Made by a program: the position numbers and the translations under genes. DNA of 64,000 nt from Brasenia schreberi. Taxonomy: Eukaryota > Streptophyta > Magnoliopsida > Nymphaeales > Cabombaceae. The notes under the pieces are model-generated. The model did not search any database and was not told the origin of the DNA. It was given only the letters and a program-made list of their open reading frames with translations. The DNA is taken from the NCBI GenBank assembly GCA_036023115.1, contig JAYKKT010000040.1:2849501-2913500 (forward strand), given 5' to 3'. This document shows positions 13,001 to 25,000 of this stretch, in pieces; the first letter of the stretch is position 1; each line of letters opens with the position of its first letter.

Positions 13001-16000
13001 AATTTTGCTTATATGTCCGGCCTCTCTACAATGATGGCAAATAATGTCTTTTCTTCCTTCTTCACTTTTGAAATGAGGAGGTCAATAAGTTATCATATTT
13101 GCTCAGAGTTTTAATGCATCCAAGGTGATGTCTCTTTGAAGTCTAACTTCGTTCATTCTTGTTTCTGCTATTTGAAGATCGGTAAGAATCTCTTTTTTTG
13201 TAGAGAAAGGTTTTCCATTAAGGAGAGATCTTATCCCTCAAATTCTTTCCAAAGACTTCTTAGAAATTGATATATGAAATCCTCGTTATCTTCACATTGT
13301 CTCTCACTAAAACATTGTGTACATTTCTTTTTGTAACCATATAATTGATTCCAAACATTAAAATATTCGTTAAAAAATTTGTTTACCCCTTTATCTCCTT
13401 GTTTAAGTGAGACCAATTTGTCTCTTAATACCATCCTATGAGCCACATCGCTTTAAACACATTTAAGTATTTCATGCTTCTTTAGCGTTAGTGAAATTTG
13501 CCAAAGTTTTCCTAATATGCTCATTTACATTATTCATGAGCACTCATAGGATTGTTCTATGACCTCCTTCATATTCTTTTTTTTCCTCAAGTGTGGCATT
13601 GATAGAGGGTTGTACTTTCGAACCACTTCCATAACCCCATAATTTTTTAAAATATAAGTAATTTTCATAGATTAAGCCCATGTATTGTAGTTTGAGGGTG
13701 TTAGACGAAAGTTAAATGACCATTTATCATCCATATTTGAAGAAAACAAAAAAACTAAAGAGTTAAACTTAGAAAATACGATTGACATGCTTTTGAAGGC
13801 CATGAATAATATTCTCACGATCGCAAAATATCTCTGATACCATGTAATGAAGACGATGCTTCAATCTAGCAACGGAAGGTTGATAATATCACTTCAAAAT
13901 ATCACTCGCAAAAGACTTAGAAAAAGGCTATAATAAAGCGTATGCAACAAAGGCACAATATATTAAAAAAAGAATATTATTTAGCCAAAAAAAAACTTAA
14001 ATAAAAAGTATTTACAAGAGAGATATTTATAGAGTACATGAAAAAGAGAGAAAGAAAAGAAGAGAAGGAAGAAGAGTGAGAGTGGCTGAGAGGGGGCAGG
14101 AAGCTCCTTGCCAATCCCCAATGGCTATCTCAACTATTGGGGCTCTGTTGACCCCCAACCCTTTTAACAAGGGCTCTGCTGACCCTTTTAACACCCTCCC
14201 ATCAATAAAACACTCTGAACAATGTTTTAAAACGTGAGTAGCATAGCGAAAAATCGAATATTATATACATAAGAAGAACAACGAAGAGAAAATATAGATA
14301 TAGGAGAACAGGGCAGGCCCTCTCACGGAGGTCGCCCCCCTCTTTCTCTCTTTCTTAATCTTAATCTCGTAACCCTAATCCAAGAAGTCCAACCCTTATA
14401 TAATGGATTTTGAAACATAAAATAAACATTTAAGAAGCCCATATATGTTCAATTGTATAGATGTGTAAATAATATTAACAATTGAAGTTAAACAATATTG
14501 AATTGAACATTTAAGTAATACAACATTACTTTTCACGAAAGCGCATGTTACAACGAATATAAACTAAATCATTTAGTCTTTTATGTTCCAACCTGTTGCG
14601 CTTCTTTGTATGGATGTGTTCAAAAACACTTCAATTTCTTTCACAGCCTGTTGCACTACAAGTTTGGCTTAAGACTCTTACTACAAAATCTCTAAGGTTC
14701 GGACAATCAGTTCCAAACCTGTTCCACCAAACATATGTAGAAAAAGACAAACATTAGAGACATAATCCACAGTAATATAAGATGCAACTTAAATATGAAA
14801 ATAAACAATTTACCTTAACACATCGTAGTGCGGTTGCGAATTGCTACAGGCAAATCCATCAAGTGAAGAGCATTATCATAAATCTCCATCTCTCGATGTA
14901 TAGCATTTGTTATGCTCTCATCAGGGACTAATCTATCAATACAATCAATGATTCCTCTATTAACCTCACCGTCCCTTTTGAAGGTTATTGAGTACCTGAA
15001 TGATAGGTTTAGATAATAGGCAGCTACATGAATAGGCTGATGCACATTCCATCTATTATCAATTATTTTTCACACGGGCACATAATCTCTCTTTCTTCCA
15101 TTAAAATTATTTCTAATAGTTTCTTTTGCCCTATCCATGGCTCCATAAAGGTAACCCATATATGGTTTCTCCTCACTGTCAGCCAATCTCAAAACTTTCA
15201 CTAAAGGACAGGTAATTTTCAACAATCTAACACATGCATTCCAAAATGTACTTCTGAAAACTGTCTCTGCAATCTCATTCAACTTTCTATTTCTTCTATT
15301 CTGAGGCAACACTGCAAATTGTTGCCACTCATCTGAGAAGAACATTCTCTTCAAAGCTTGCTTCTATCTCACAATACTCTGTACAGATAAGAAGTTTGTT
15401 GCAAACCGAGTTGCGGCTGTTCGAAAAAGCTCTATACCTTTTGTATATCTCCTCATCATACACAAAACAAATGCATGATTGTAAATGAATTTTGTAATAT
15501 CTTGGCAACACTCAGTTGCTGCCTTTATTTCATCTATCTCACCAATGTCCTCAAGGATGAGATCTAAATAATGAGCTACACATGGTGTCCAGTAAAAAGT
15601 CCTATAAATATCAGCAAACTCCTTCCCAGCTGCTTTGTAGTTAGTTGCATTATCTGTAATCAATTAGACTACATTTTCTAGCCCAACTTCTTGTATAACC
15701 TTATCAAATTCTTCCTATAAGATATTTGCAGTATGCCTCTCTTCTGACATATCTAAAGATCTCATAAACATAAGTCCTTTAAGACAGTATACAAGAAAAT
15801 TTAGCAATGTCTTTCATCGCCTATCTGTCCATCCATCTGCCATGATAGTGCATCTTGTTTCCTTCCACGACTGTCTCAAAGTCGAACAGTATTCCTGCAC
15901 TTCAATGATGGTCTGATCTAATATCTTTCCTCTCAACTTCTGATAAGGGGGCATCTTGTATCCAGGACCGATGTTAGCAATTACATCTGTCATTGCTTGA

Positions 16001-19000
16001 AAATGAAAACTATTTGTTGCATTGAATGAAATGCATGCATCATAAAACCATCTACCCACTGTAAGGTCTGCCTGATCATGCAACTGTTCTGAAGCTATAG
16101 CAACACGAATTCCAGGTTGAGCACCAGGTGTAGTAGTAGGAGGAAAAAAAGAATGTATACTAGAAGATCTTCCTCTACTTCTTCCTGAACTTCCTCTTCT
16201 ACCACCGCCAAAGTCTTTAGCAACCCTCTTTCTCCTGCTAGGTGCTCGTGAACTGCTACTATCAATCTCTATTCTACCATCTGAAGGAAAACTATCAGTG
16301 AATCCAAATCCAGTGGCAGTAGCATCATCAGCTTCTTCAAACATCTCGAAATCATTATTTTGTTGTCTCCTTTCCTGTATACTCTCAATTATCTATAGGC
16401 ATTGTCATTTAATACCTTCTGACAAACTTCTAACCAGTGTTGTCTGACGCGTATCATATCGGGTATCGCTAGGCTCCACGATATGCCCAATTTTTTTTTT
16501 GAAAAAAAAATTCAATTTTTTTTTAAGGTTTCTGCTTTCTGGCCTCTCTTCGCCCCTCTTTATAAACACCGAATCTGTGAATCTGCTCGAATAACATGAT
16601 CTTGCTTTTTATGGTATTGAGTCTATTGACTATTGAGCACTATCCTATATGCTCGATATTGATTCTTATTTGAAATCCAACATCTTGAACCTGATTCGTG
16701 GCAAACCTTGTTGAGTATTTACTAGGTAGCACCAATCTAAGTACGGGAAGTGACTCGAGCATATTCACAGATTCGGGTCGCAGCATGCCCATAAGGTGTC
16801 GCGTTGACCAACTTTGGTTTCTTCAATGAGAAATCAAGCTTTGGAGTAGGGCTCATAATTAAAAAAAACAATCTTGTTAAATATCACTATGTTCATTATA
16901 TAGTTATAAGAAAGAAAATATCATCTCGTATATGTTAACTCATGATATATTGGTAGATACAAATATGGATTTAAAATATATTTAAAAGATAATTGTTGTG
17001 CTGGTAATGGAGAGAGAAAACCCGCAAAAAACACGGGTTTCCGTTCGGCCGGGGACCCTTTATAAGGGTCTCTGACCGTATTGCCCATATCATACGATAC
17101 CGCCCATATCGCACGATACGGTGCAATACTTACTGTTAAACGATACGCTATAGTGTATCATATCGTGGTGGTACGGTATGTATAGATAACACTGTTATGA
17201 ACAATTACAATAATACCTAAAACATCAAAATTATTAAAACTGACACTAAAAGCAAATTCTTTTATAATTAGGATCAACTACTGAAATTTGGAAAGTTATT
17301 TCTCAAAACTACTCCAAAAAAAGAATATTGCAAAGAAATACGAAATACTAGACAAAATAAAAAAATGCAAACAGGCAAATCACACTCTGAGTGAGTATTA
17401 TGGAGAATTAAGAGGCCTTTGGGATGAATTTTAGTTCTTCACATGAATAAAGTGTGTTGCATGTTCCAAAGAACGAAATGAAGAAGCATAAAAGAGAAAT
17501 GTTTTTTATTTACTCTAGGGAGTGTCAACTGATTATGAAGCAATTAAAGTTAACCTGAGTACCATAATTTAAAACATGTATCCTCTATCTCCTTTATTTT
17601 TTCTCCAACCCACTTTGTCTCTTTAAATATAGAATATGATTCTTTCTTCGAATCGTAGTATCTACTAGTATTGCGATACAACACGATAACCCATATAAAG
17701 GGTCCCTGGCCGAACATAAACCCGCATTTTTATAGGTTTTTGTGGTTTTTTCAGAAAGTTTTGATGCATCTTCCGGTGGTTCTCTCCCTCATTGGTGTTT
17801 AAGGTTCCCAAAAAAGTGCTCTACGGTGTTCGTGCAAGCCTCGTAACTCGGATTTTGATATATTTTGAGCGTTTTTAAAAAAAAATCTTTGTATTTGTTA
17901 TTTTTTGGTGTTATTTGCATTTTTTTTTGAATGACAAAATATGAAGTTATTAAGTGTGTGGATATGATTTTTATTGCATTTATGAAGTGGAAGACACTCT
18001 ATTTGAGTGTCATGTGAAGATTGTAGATTTATGAAATGTTTTTATTTTCAGGTTTTTTATTGAATTGAAGTGATCAATTTAAATGGCTAAAAGGAGTGTT
18101 AGAGACTCCCAATCTCGGTCTGATGACCCGGCATGGTAGTGGGGTACAGCAGTTGAGGGTTCCAGATTAAATATTAGATGTTTGTTTAGTGAGAAAGTAG
18201 TATTTCACAATTGAAGCACTGCCTAGGAGGGACTAGGAAAGAAGTTGCTCCTTGCATGGGCAGAGTTAGAAGTTTGTCAAAAGGCATTAAATGATAATGT
18301 CTTCAGATGATTGAGAGCATACAAGAGAGAAGACGACATAAAAATAATTTAGGGATGTTTGAGAAAGACATGACGATGCTATTGGATTCACTAATAGTAT
18401 TTTTTCATATGCTGGAACAGATATTGATAATAATAGTTCTCGACCACCAAACAGGGGAAAGAGGGTTACTCAAGATTTTGGAAGTGAAAGTGATAGAAGA
18501 GGAAGCTCAAGAATGAGTAGAGGAAGAGTTGCTTTTATTATACATTCATTTTTTTCTAGTAGCACTATACCTTGTGTTGAACTTGGGATTCGTGTTGTTA
18601 TAGCTTCAAAACAAATGCATGATCAGACAGACCTTGTAATGGGCAGATGATTTTATGATGCATGCATTCTATTTAATTCAACAAACAGTTTTCATTTTCA
18701 AGCAATGGCAAATACAATTCTTAATATTGGTCCAGGATACAAGATGCCCTCTTATCAGAAGTTGAGAGGAAAGATATTAGATAAGACCGTCATTGAAGTA
18801 TAAGAATATTGTTCGACTTTGAGAGAGTCATGTAAGGACACACGATGCACTATCATTGCAGACGGATAGACAGATAGGCGATGAAGGACCTTGTTAAACT
18901 TTCTTATATATTGTCCTAAAAGACTTATGTTTTAAGATCTCTAGTCATGTAAGAGGAGAGGCAGACTGAAGATATCCAAAGGCAAAAGTTTGATAAGGTG

Positions 19001-22000
19001 ATATGCGAGGTTGGGCTAGAGAATCTAGTCCAATTGATTACAGATAATACAACTGGGAAGGAGTTAGCAGATACTTATGGGACTTTCTATTAGACACCAT
19101 GCGCAGCCCATTATTTAGATCTCATCCTTGAGGATATTGGTGAGATGGATGAGATAAAGTCAGTAACTGAGTGTTGCCAAGATATCACCAAATTTATCTA
19201 CAATTGTGCCTTTGTATTGTGTATGATAAGGAGATATACAGATGGTGCAGAGCTCCTTCGTACAACTGCAACTCGGTTTGTAACTAATTTCTTATCTATA
19301 CAAAGTAACGTGAGACTGAGGCAAACCTTAAAGAGAATGTTATCCTCAAATGAGTGGCAACAATTTGCAGAGTTGCCTCAAAAAAGAAGAAATAGAAAGT
19401 TGAATGAGATTTAGAGACAGTTTTCAGGAATACATTTTGGAATGCATGTGTTAAATTGTGGATTACATGTCCTTTAGTAAAGGTTTTAAGATTGGTTGAT
19501 AGCAAGGAAAAACCATCTATAGGCTACATTTATGAAAAGAAGCTATTAGAAATAATTTTAATAGAAAAAAGAAAGATTATGTCCTCGTGTGGAAAATTAT
19601 AGAAAATAGATGGAACAAACAATTGCATCAGCCTATTCATGCAGCAACATATTATTTAAACCGAGCATTTAGGTACTCAGCAAACTTCAAAAGGGACGGT
19701 GAGGTTAATCGAGACATCATTGATTGTATAGATAGATTAGTCCCTAATGAGAGCAAAGCATATGCTATACATCGAGAGATGGAGATCTATTATAATGCTC
19801 TTCACTTAATGGGTTTGCTTGTAGCAATTCGCAACCGCACTAATATGCACCCAAGTAAATTGTTTATCTTTGTATTTAAGTTTCTTAAATCTTATATTAT
19901 TGTGGATTAAGTCTCTAATGTTTGTCTTTTTTTACAGATGTTTAGTGGAATAGATTTGGAAGTCATTGCCCAAACATTAGAGATTTTACAGTAAGAGGAA
20001 TTAGAGTTGGAGTATCTTTCAACACATCCATATAAAAAAGCGCAACAGGTTGGAACATAAGCGACCGAATGACTTAGTTTTCATCCATTGTAACATGCGG
20101 CTTCGCGAAAGATAATCTTGTATTAGTTAGTAGTTTAGTACTTAAATATTCAGTTCAATATATTGTTTGACTTCAATTGTTAATGTTATTTACTAATTAC
20201 TTATCTTTTTTCTTGTAGGCAATTAAAAAAGGTAAATAGAGAAGAAAGCCAATTTCATCGAATAAGTTTGGATAATTTTGATATATTAGAAGACTGAATT
20301 AACGAAGAAAATGCCCCCTTAACTGAAGAAGACATTGCATGGATTAATTTCGAAGAAACGCAACAACATTATCAAGGAGATGAAGATTTTGATTTTGAAG
20401 TAGAAGGTGGTGAGGATCTTCAGCAAAAAGAAGATGAAGATTATTTAGTTGATGACATACTTCTTTGAAGTTAATATTGGGTCACATCAAGGATCAACTT
20501 TAAGTCCATACTTATTTATAATGGTGATTGATGAGTTAACAAAACATATTCAAGATGAAGTACCTTGGTGTATGTTATTTGTATATGACATTGTGTTAGT
20601 GGAGGAGCCTAAGGAAAAAGTTAGTAGAAAATTATAACTATGGAGAGAAACATTAGAAAGCAAAGGCCTCCGACTTAGTAGAACAAAGACAGAATATATG
20701 GAATGTAAGTTTGATCATTTGGTTACCTCAGAGGACATAGAAATTAAAATTGGCACACATTGCATCCCCCAAAAGGAAAGTTTTAAATACCTAGAGCCAA
20801 TTTTTCAGAGTGATGGAATAATTGATGGAAACGTTACGCATAGAATTAATGCTGGTTGGTTAAAATGGAGAGGAGCATCAGGTATTCTTTGTGAGAAGAA
20901 GATACCATTAAAGTTAAAAGGTAAATATTATAGAGCAGCAATTAGGCTTGCCATGTTTTATGGTTCTGAGTGTTGGCAGTTATCATCAACATGTACAAAA
21001 GATGTCTGTGAAAGAAATGAAGATGTTGAGATGGATGAGTGGTCATACAAGAAAAGACCGTATATATAATGAGGTTATTAGAAACAAATTAGGAGTGACA
21101 CCAATAGAGGATAAAATGAGAGAATATCGTTTAAGATGGTTTGGACATCAAAAGAAGAACCTCTAAGAAGGTATGAAAAACTAAATTTGGAAAGTATTAA
21201 AAGAAGTAGAGGACAACCACAAAAGTGTTGGAAAGAAACAATAAAGAATGATCTAGCTTATTGTGAGTTAACTAACTGCTAACATGACACACGATAGGGA
21301 TTTGTGGAAACAAAGAATCCATGTAGTCGACCCCATCTAGTACGGGAAAAGGCTTAGTTGTTGTTGTATAATTTAAGATCCAACAAAACAGTGATACAAC
21401 AAAAAGAAAACCATAACTACAAAAATCATTAACTCCTACAGTCCTACCATTTGGCAGCGGAAGTCAAAGTCCAGCTTCAACATCCCAAGCGCTCAGCGTT
21501 TCTGCCATTTATATCCTCAAAACATTTAAAGAAAAATCTAAGCACCACAACTGTAGTCATAGATGGATGTGATCTCTTCACATATATTCATACTAAAGAC
21601 ATGCACTATTTCAAATGAGGAACTGAAAAAATATACAACATTTGTCAAAGATTAATAATATCATTTCTAAACATGCATGCATACTCAAACACTCATCAAT
21701 ATGTATTTTAGTTTTGACATTAACCAACCCACTATCATGCCGTAGGAGTCCCCTAAACCCTCCTCCTATCGAGTCACATGACTTTTGATAACACCTCAAG
21801 CATATCGGGCCCAGGATCTTGGGGCCTGACATGGACTCACCAAGTCCAACCTCTCGTGTCTACAAGGCGAAAGTATCCGGATATCTCACTAATAGAGTCA
21901 TGCATTCAACCAAATAATCACATAATATCTCCAGGTCTCTTATATCCATATCCTTTGGGCCATCTCCTAGGGTCCACATAAGCATATGTTCATCTACGTC

Positions 22001-25000
22001 CACAGTAGTCACATATATCCAATTATTATGTCAAAATAACATGTTTATATCAAAATCACACATTCATATTAAGTATAAATCCGTTTTACTGTCCATAAAC
22101 TCTCTACTCTCATTGACTAGTTCTACTAGTCCCCAACTTAGACATACCATAACCGACATGAGTTACCCAGTGCAACTATAAGTAAAATCTAACTCAACCA
22201 ATGAAATAACCACAAACATCACACATTGTCATGAAAAGTAGATCCATACCTGATAATATTTCACTCGACTATAAGTAATAACCACAACGACTATAATGTC
22301 AACCAATGAAATAACCATTAAGTGGTTTACTCGCACACAAGCAACGACTATAATGTCAACCAATGAAATAACCATTAAGTGGTTTACTCGCACACAAGCG
22401 CACTCATGCCATGCATCCATATACTCAACAAAGCATTTTAAATACTATTTTATAAGCCAACACATATATAACCATTTAAAAGCAACAACAACAACAACTA
22501 AGCCTTTTCCCATACTAGATGGGGTCGGCTACATGGATTCTTTGTTTCCACAGATCCCTATCATGTGCATGTTAGCAGTTAACTCCCAATAAGCTAGATC
22601 ATTCTTTATTGTTTCTTTCCAACACTTTTGTGGTCGTCCTCTACCTCTTTTAATACTTTCCAAATTTAGTTTTTCTAACCTTCTTACAGGTTCTTCTTTT
22701 GATCTTCTTTCTATATGTCCAAACCATCTTAAACGATGTTCTCTCATTTTATCCTCTATTGGTGCCACTCCTAATTTGTTTCTAATAACCTCATTATGTA
22801 TACGGTCTTTTCTTGTATGACCACTCATCCATCTTAACATCTTCATTTCTGTCACGGACATCTTTTGTACATGTTGATGATTAACTGCCCAACACTCAGA
22901 ACCATAAAACATGGCAGGCCTAATTGCTACAAATAATTTCATAATCTCATGCATCATCTAAAAGCAATTAAAACCACCTCTAGCATATAACAAAAAAGAC
23001 AACACATCCCACCTACCTAACGCCTCTATGCATATCAAGTATAATAGTGTTAACTCACTTTAATCACCTCAATTTAGACCCTAAATCATGATAAAAACAT
23101 AATATTAATATTCTACATTCAAATAGAACCCCAACGGTTCAAACCACATCGAAATCGAATCTCAAGTGAGTCTGAAAACTCTAAAAACCCAATTTGGATT
23201 GTCCCTACAAAGACAATGGTTTGTTATCGTCCACACCTGACACGACAGGCGTCCGCACCTGACACGACACGTAGTGGACACCACCTGCTGTTACAATAGA
23301 CGAACCTTTGTGGCTTTCGTCTGTTGTTCCAGATATTGGATCCTATGCGGGACCCAAGAACACCTTAATATTTTTTCGAGATACAGATTGAGCAGGTTTA
23401 CGTAATGACAGAAAATCTACTTCTAAATATATCACAATGATCACGAGTAATATTGTTTGATGAAAAAGTAAGAAACAAGTGGTAGTGGATAGATGAAGTG
23501 TTCAAACACAGCACACGAGCACAATACAGAGCAATTGCACAAGAAATATGTGAAGGTCTTTGGTTAAAGTCTCTCATGGTAGAGTTGGGTATAGAAACTG
23601 ACAGTGTTATTCCCCTTTACTACGATAGCAAAGCTACTACACAAATTGTCTCTAAGTCAGTCTATCATGAAAGGATAAAGCATATTGAAATTGATTATCA
23701 CTTAATCCGTGACAAAGTTACAAACAAAGTATTTTAACTAATTTACATCATGTCTAAAGAACAATGTTATCATCTTTCTCCCAACTTGAAGGGAGTGTTG
23801 AGAGGTAATGGTGGATTAGTTTTGGATCCCTAGTCCTATTATTAGTCTTTTAGTGTAACTTGTTAATTGTTTTTTTAGTATAAAGGTAGATTAGTCATTC
23901 AAGTTAGAACACACTAATATAAGCTATCTTTAAGGAAACCTAAAAGAATAACAGGAAAAAGTGTGCAGCCGGAGAGGTATGTGTGTGTGGCTGATGTAAG
24001 GGTGACCTTTGTAGAGGCGATCCCACTTCACGTTCCAGACAAATACTCATCAATAAACGTTATTTTATAACAAGAAGCAGGAGGTATATACTAAAATCAA
24101 GCCTATTCCCAGATGGAGAAGAGGCAGACATGGGTTCTTGCTCGCCATTTGAGATTTGTCTCAGGCCATACCCACATTTAACTTCAAAAAAGTGAAGGCC
24201 ATGTTTTATGGTTTAGTTCCAATAATTACGAGGCCCCCCTTGTTCTCCTTTGCAGTGCTCAAAATCAACCTTCTCACACCTACAGGAGCTCTATTTGGCC
24301 ATCCCCCCTGGTAGAAACTTCCTTAAGCATATCTCTTCCATTTTATTTTCTAATACTGCTACTGCAAAGATCCAGTCCTTCCTTGTGTGATCTCACCACC
24401 TCAACATTTTTATTTCAGTTATATATCTTTTGTAGGTTTCAAGTTCCTCAAACCGCTACTCAAGGGCCACATGCTTTTAATATGCAACTTCCATGCCTTA
24501 GTTCTTGAGTTCTAGTGGTGAACACATCCACAAACTTGAGCATCCATTGCATGAATAACATTTTTCAGTTGTGAAAGCATCAAATTTGACCAAAAAGATC
24601 CACTACAAGGCTGCAAAAACTTCAAATTTGGTACGGCCCCATTAGGGATCCATCCACAAACTTCAAATTTGGTGGATAGAGTTGCTTCAAATTTGGTACA
24701 GCCCCATGAAGTACCCCATTAACGGTTTGAGTAGTGGTTGTGAACAGATTCATTTCACAGCATGAAGTACACCATGTAAGGATACTCCGAATGTACTTCA
24801 TGCTGTGAAAGCATCAAATTTGAAGTGGATAAGGTCAATTTGACCAAAAAGATCCACTACAAGGCTGCAAAAACTGAACTCTTGTACATATACTTCATGG
24901 TACGGCCCCATTAGCATCAAGCTAGCAAATTAAACAAGTTTGTGGAAGTTTAAAACTCATTAATCAGTTATAGTATAAGCAACCAGTGACAAAGAAGAAC

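Larger units (their letters stand above)
8967..17270 (-). mobile_element. LTR retroelement inserted in the outer Copia gag
   Basis: Minus-oriented. The 3' LTR is about 8967-9244 with polypurine TTTGAGGGGGGCGG just beyond it. The other LTR is about 14224-14421 plus 17203-17270, split by hAT sequence. The two copies share the tract ending in TTATATAATGG and the AATTACAATAATACC segment. The internal region is 9245-9733 only, interrupted by another Copia. Its LTRs resemble, in order and wording, those of the element at 25,677. Confidence 0.6.
6928..24072 (+). mobile_element. outer Copia retrotransposon split by nested insertions
   Basis: The 5' LTR is 6928-8365 (itself interrupted by a LINE) and the 3' LTR is 23796-24072; both begin TGTTGAGA and end ATAACA. 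A PBS (TGGTATCATAGCC) follows at 8366 and a polypurine stretch (CTTGAAGGGAG) precedes the 3' LTR. Gag starts at about 8740 ([24 protein letters not shown]), breaks at about 8966 and resumes at about 17270 ([33 protein letters not shown]). The RNase H end remains at 23498-23737. Most of pol is gone. No clear target duplication was seen. Confidence 0.75.
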
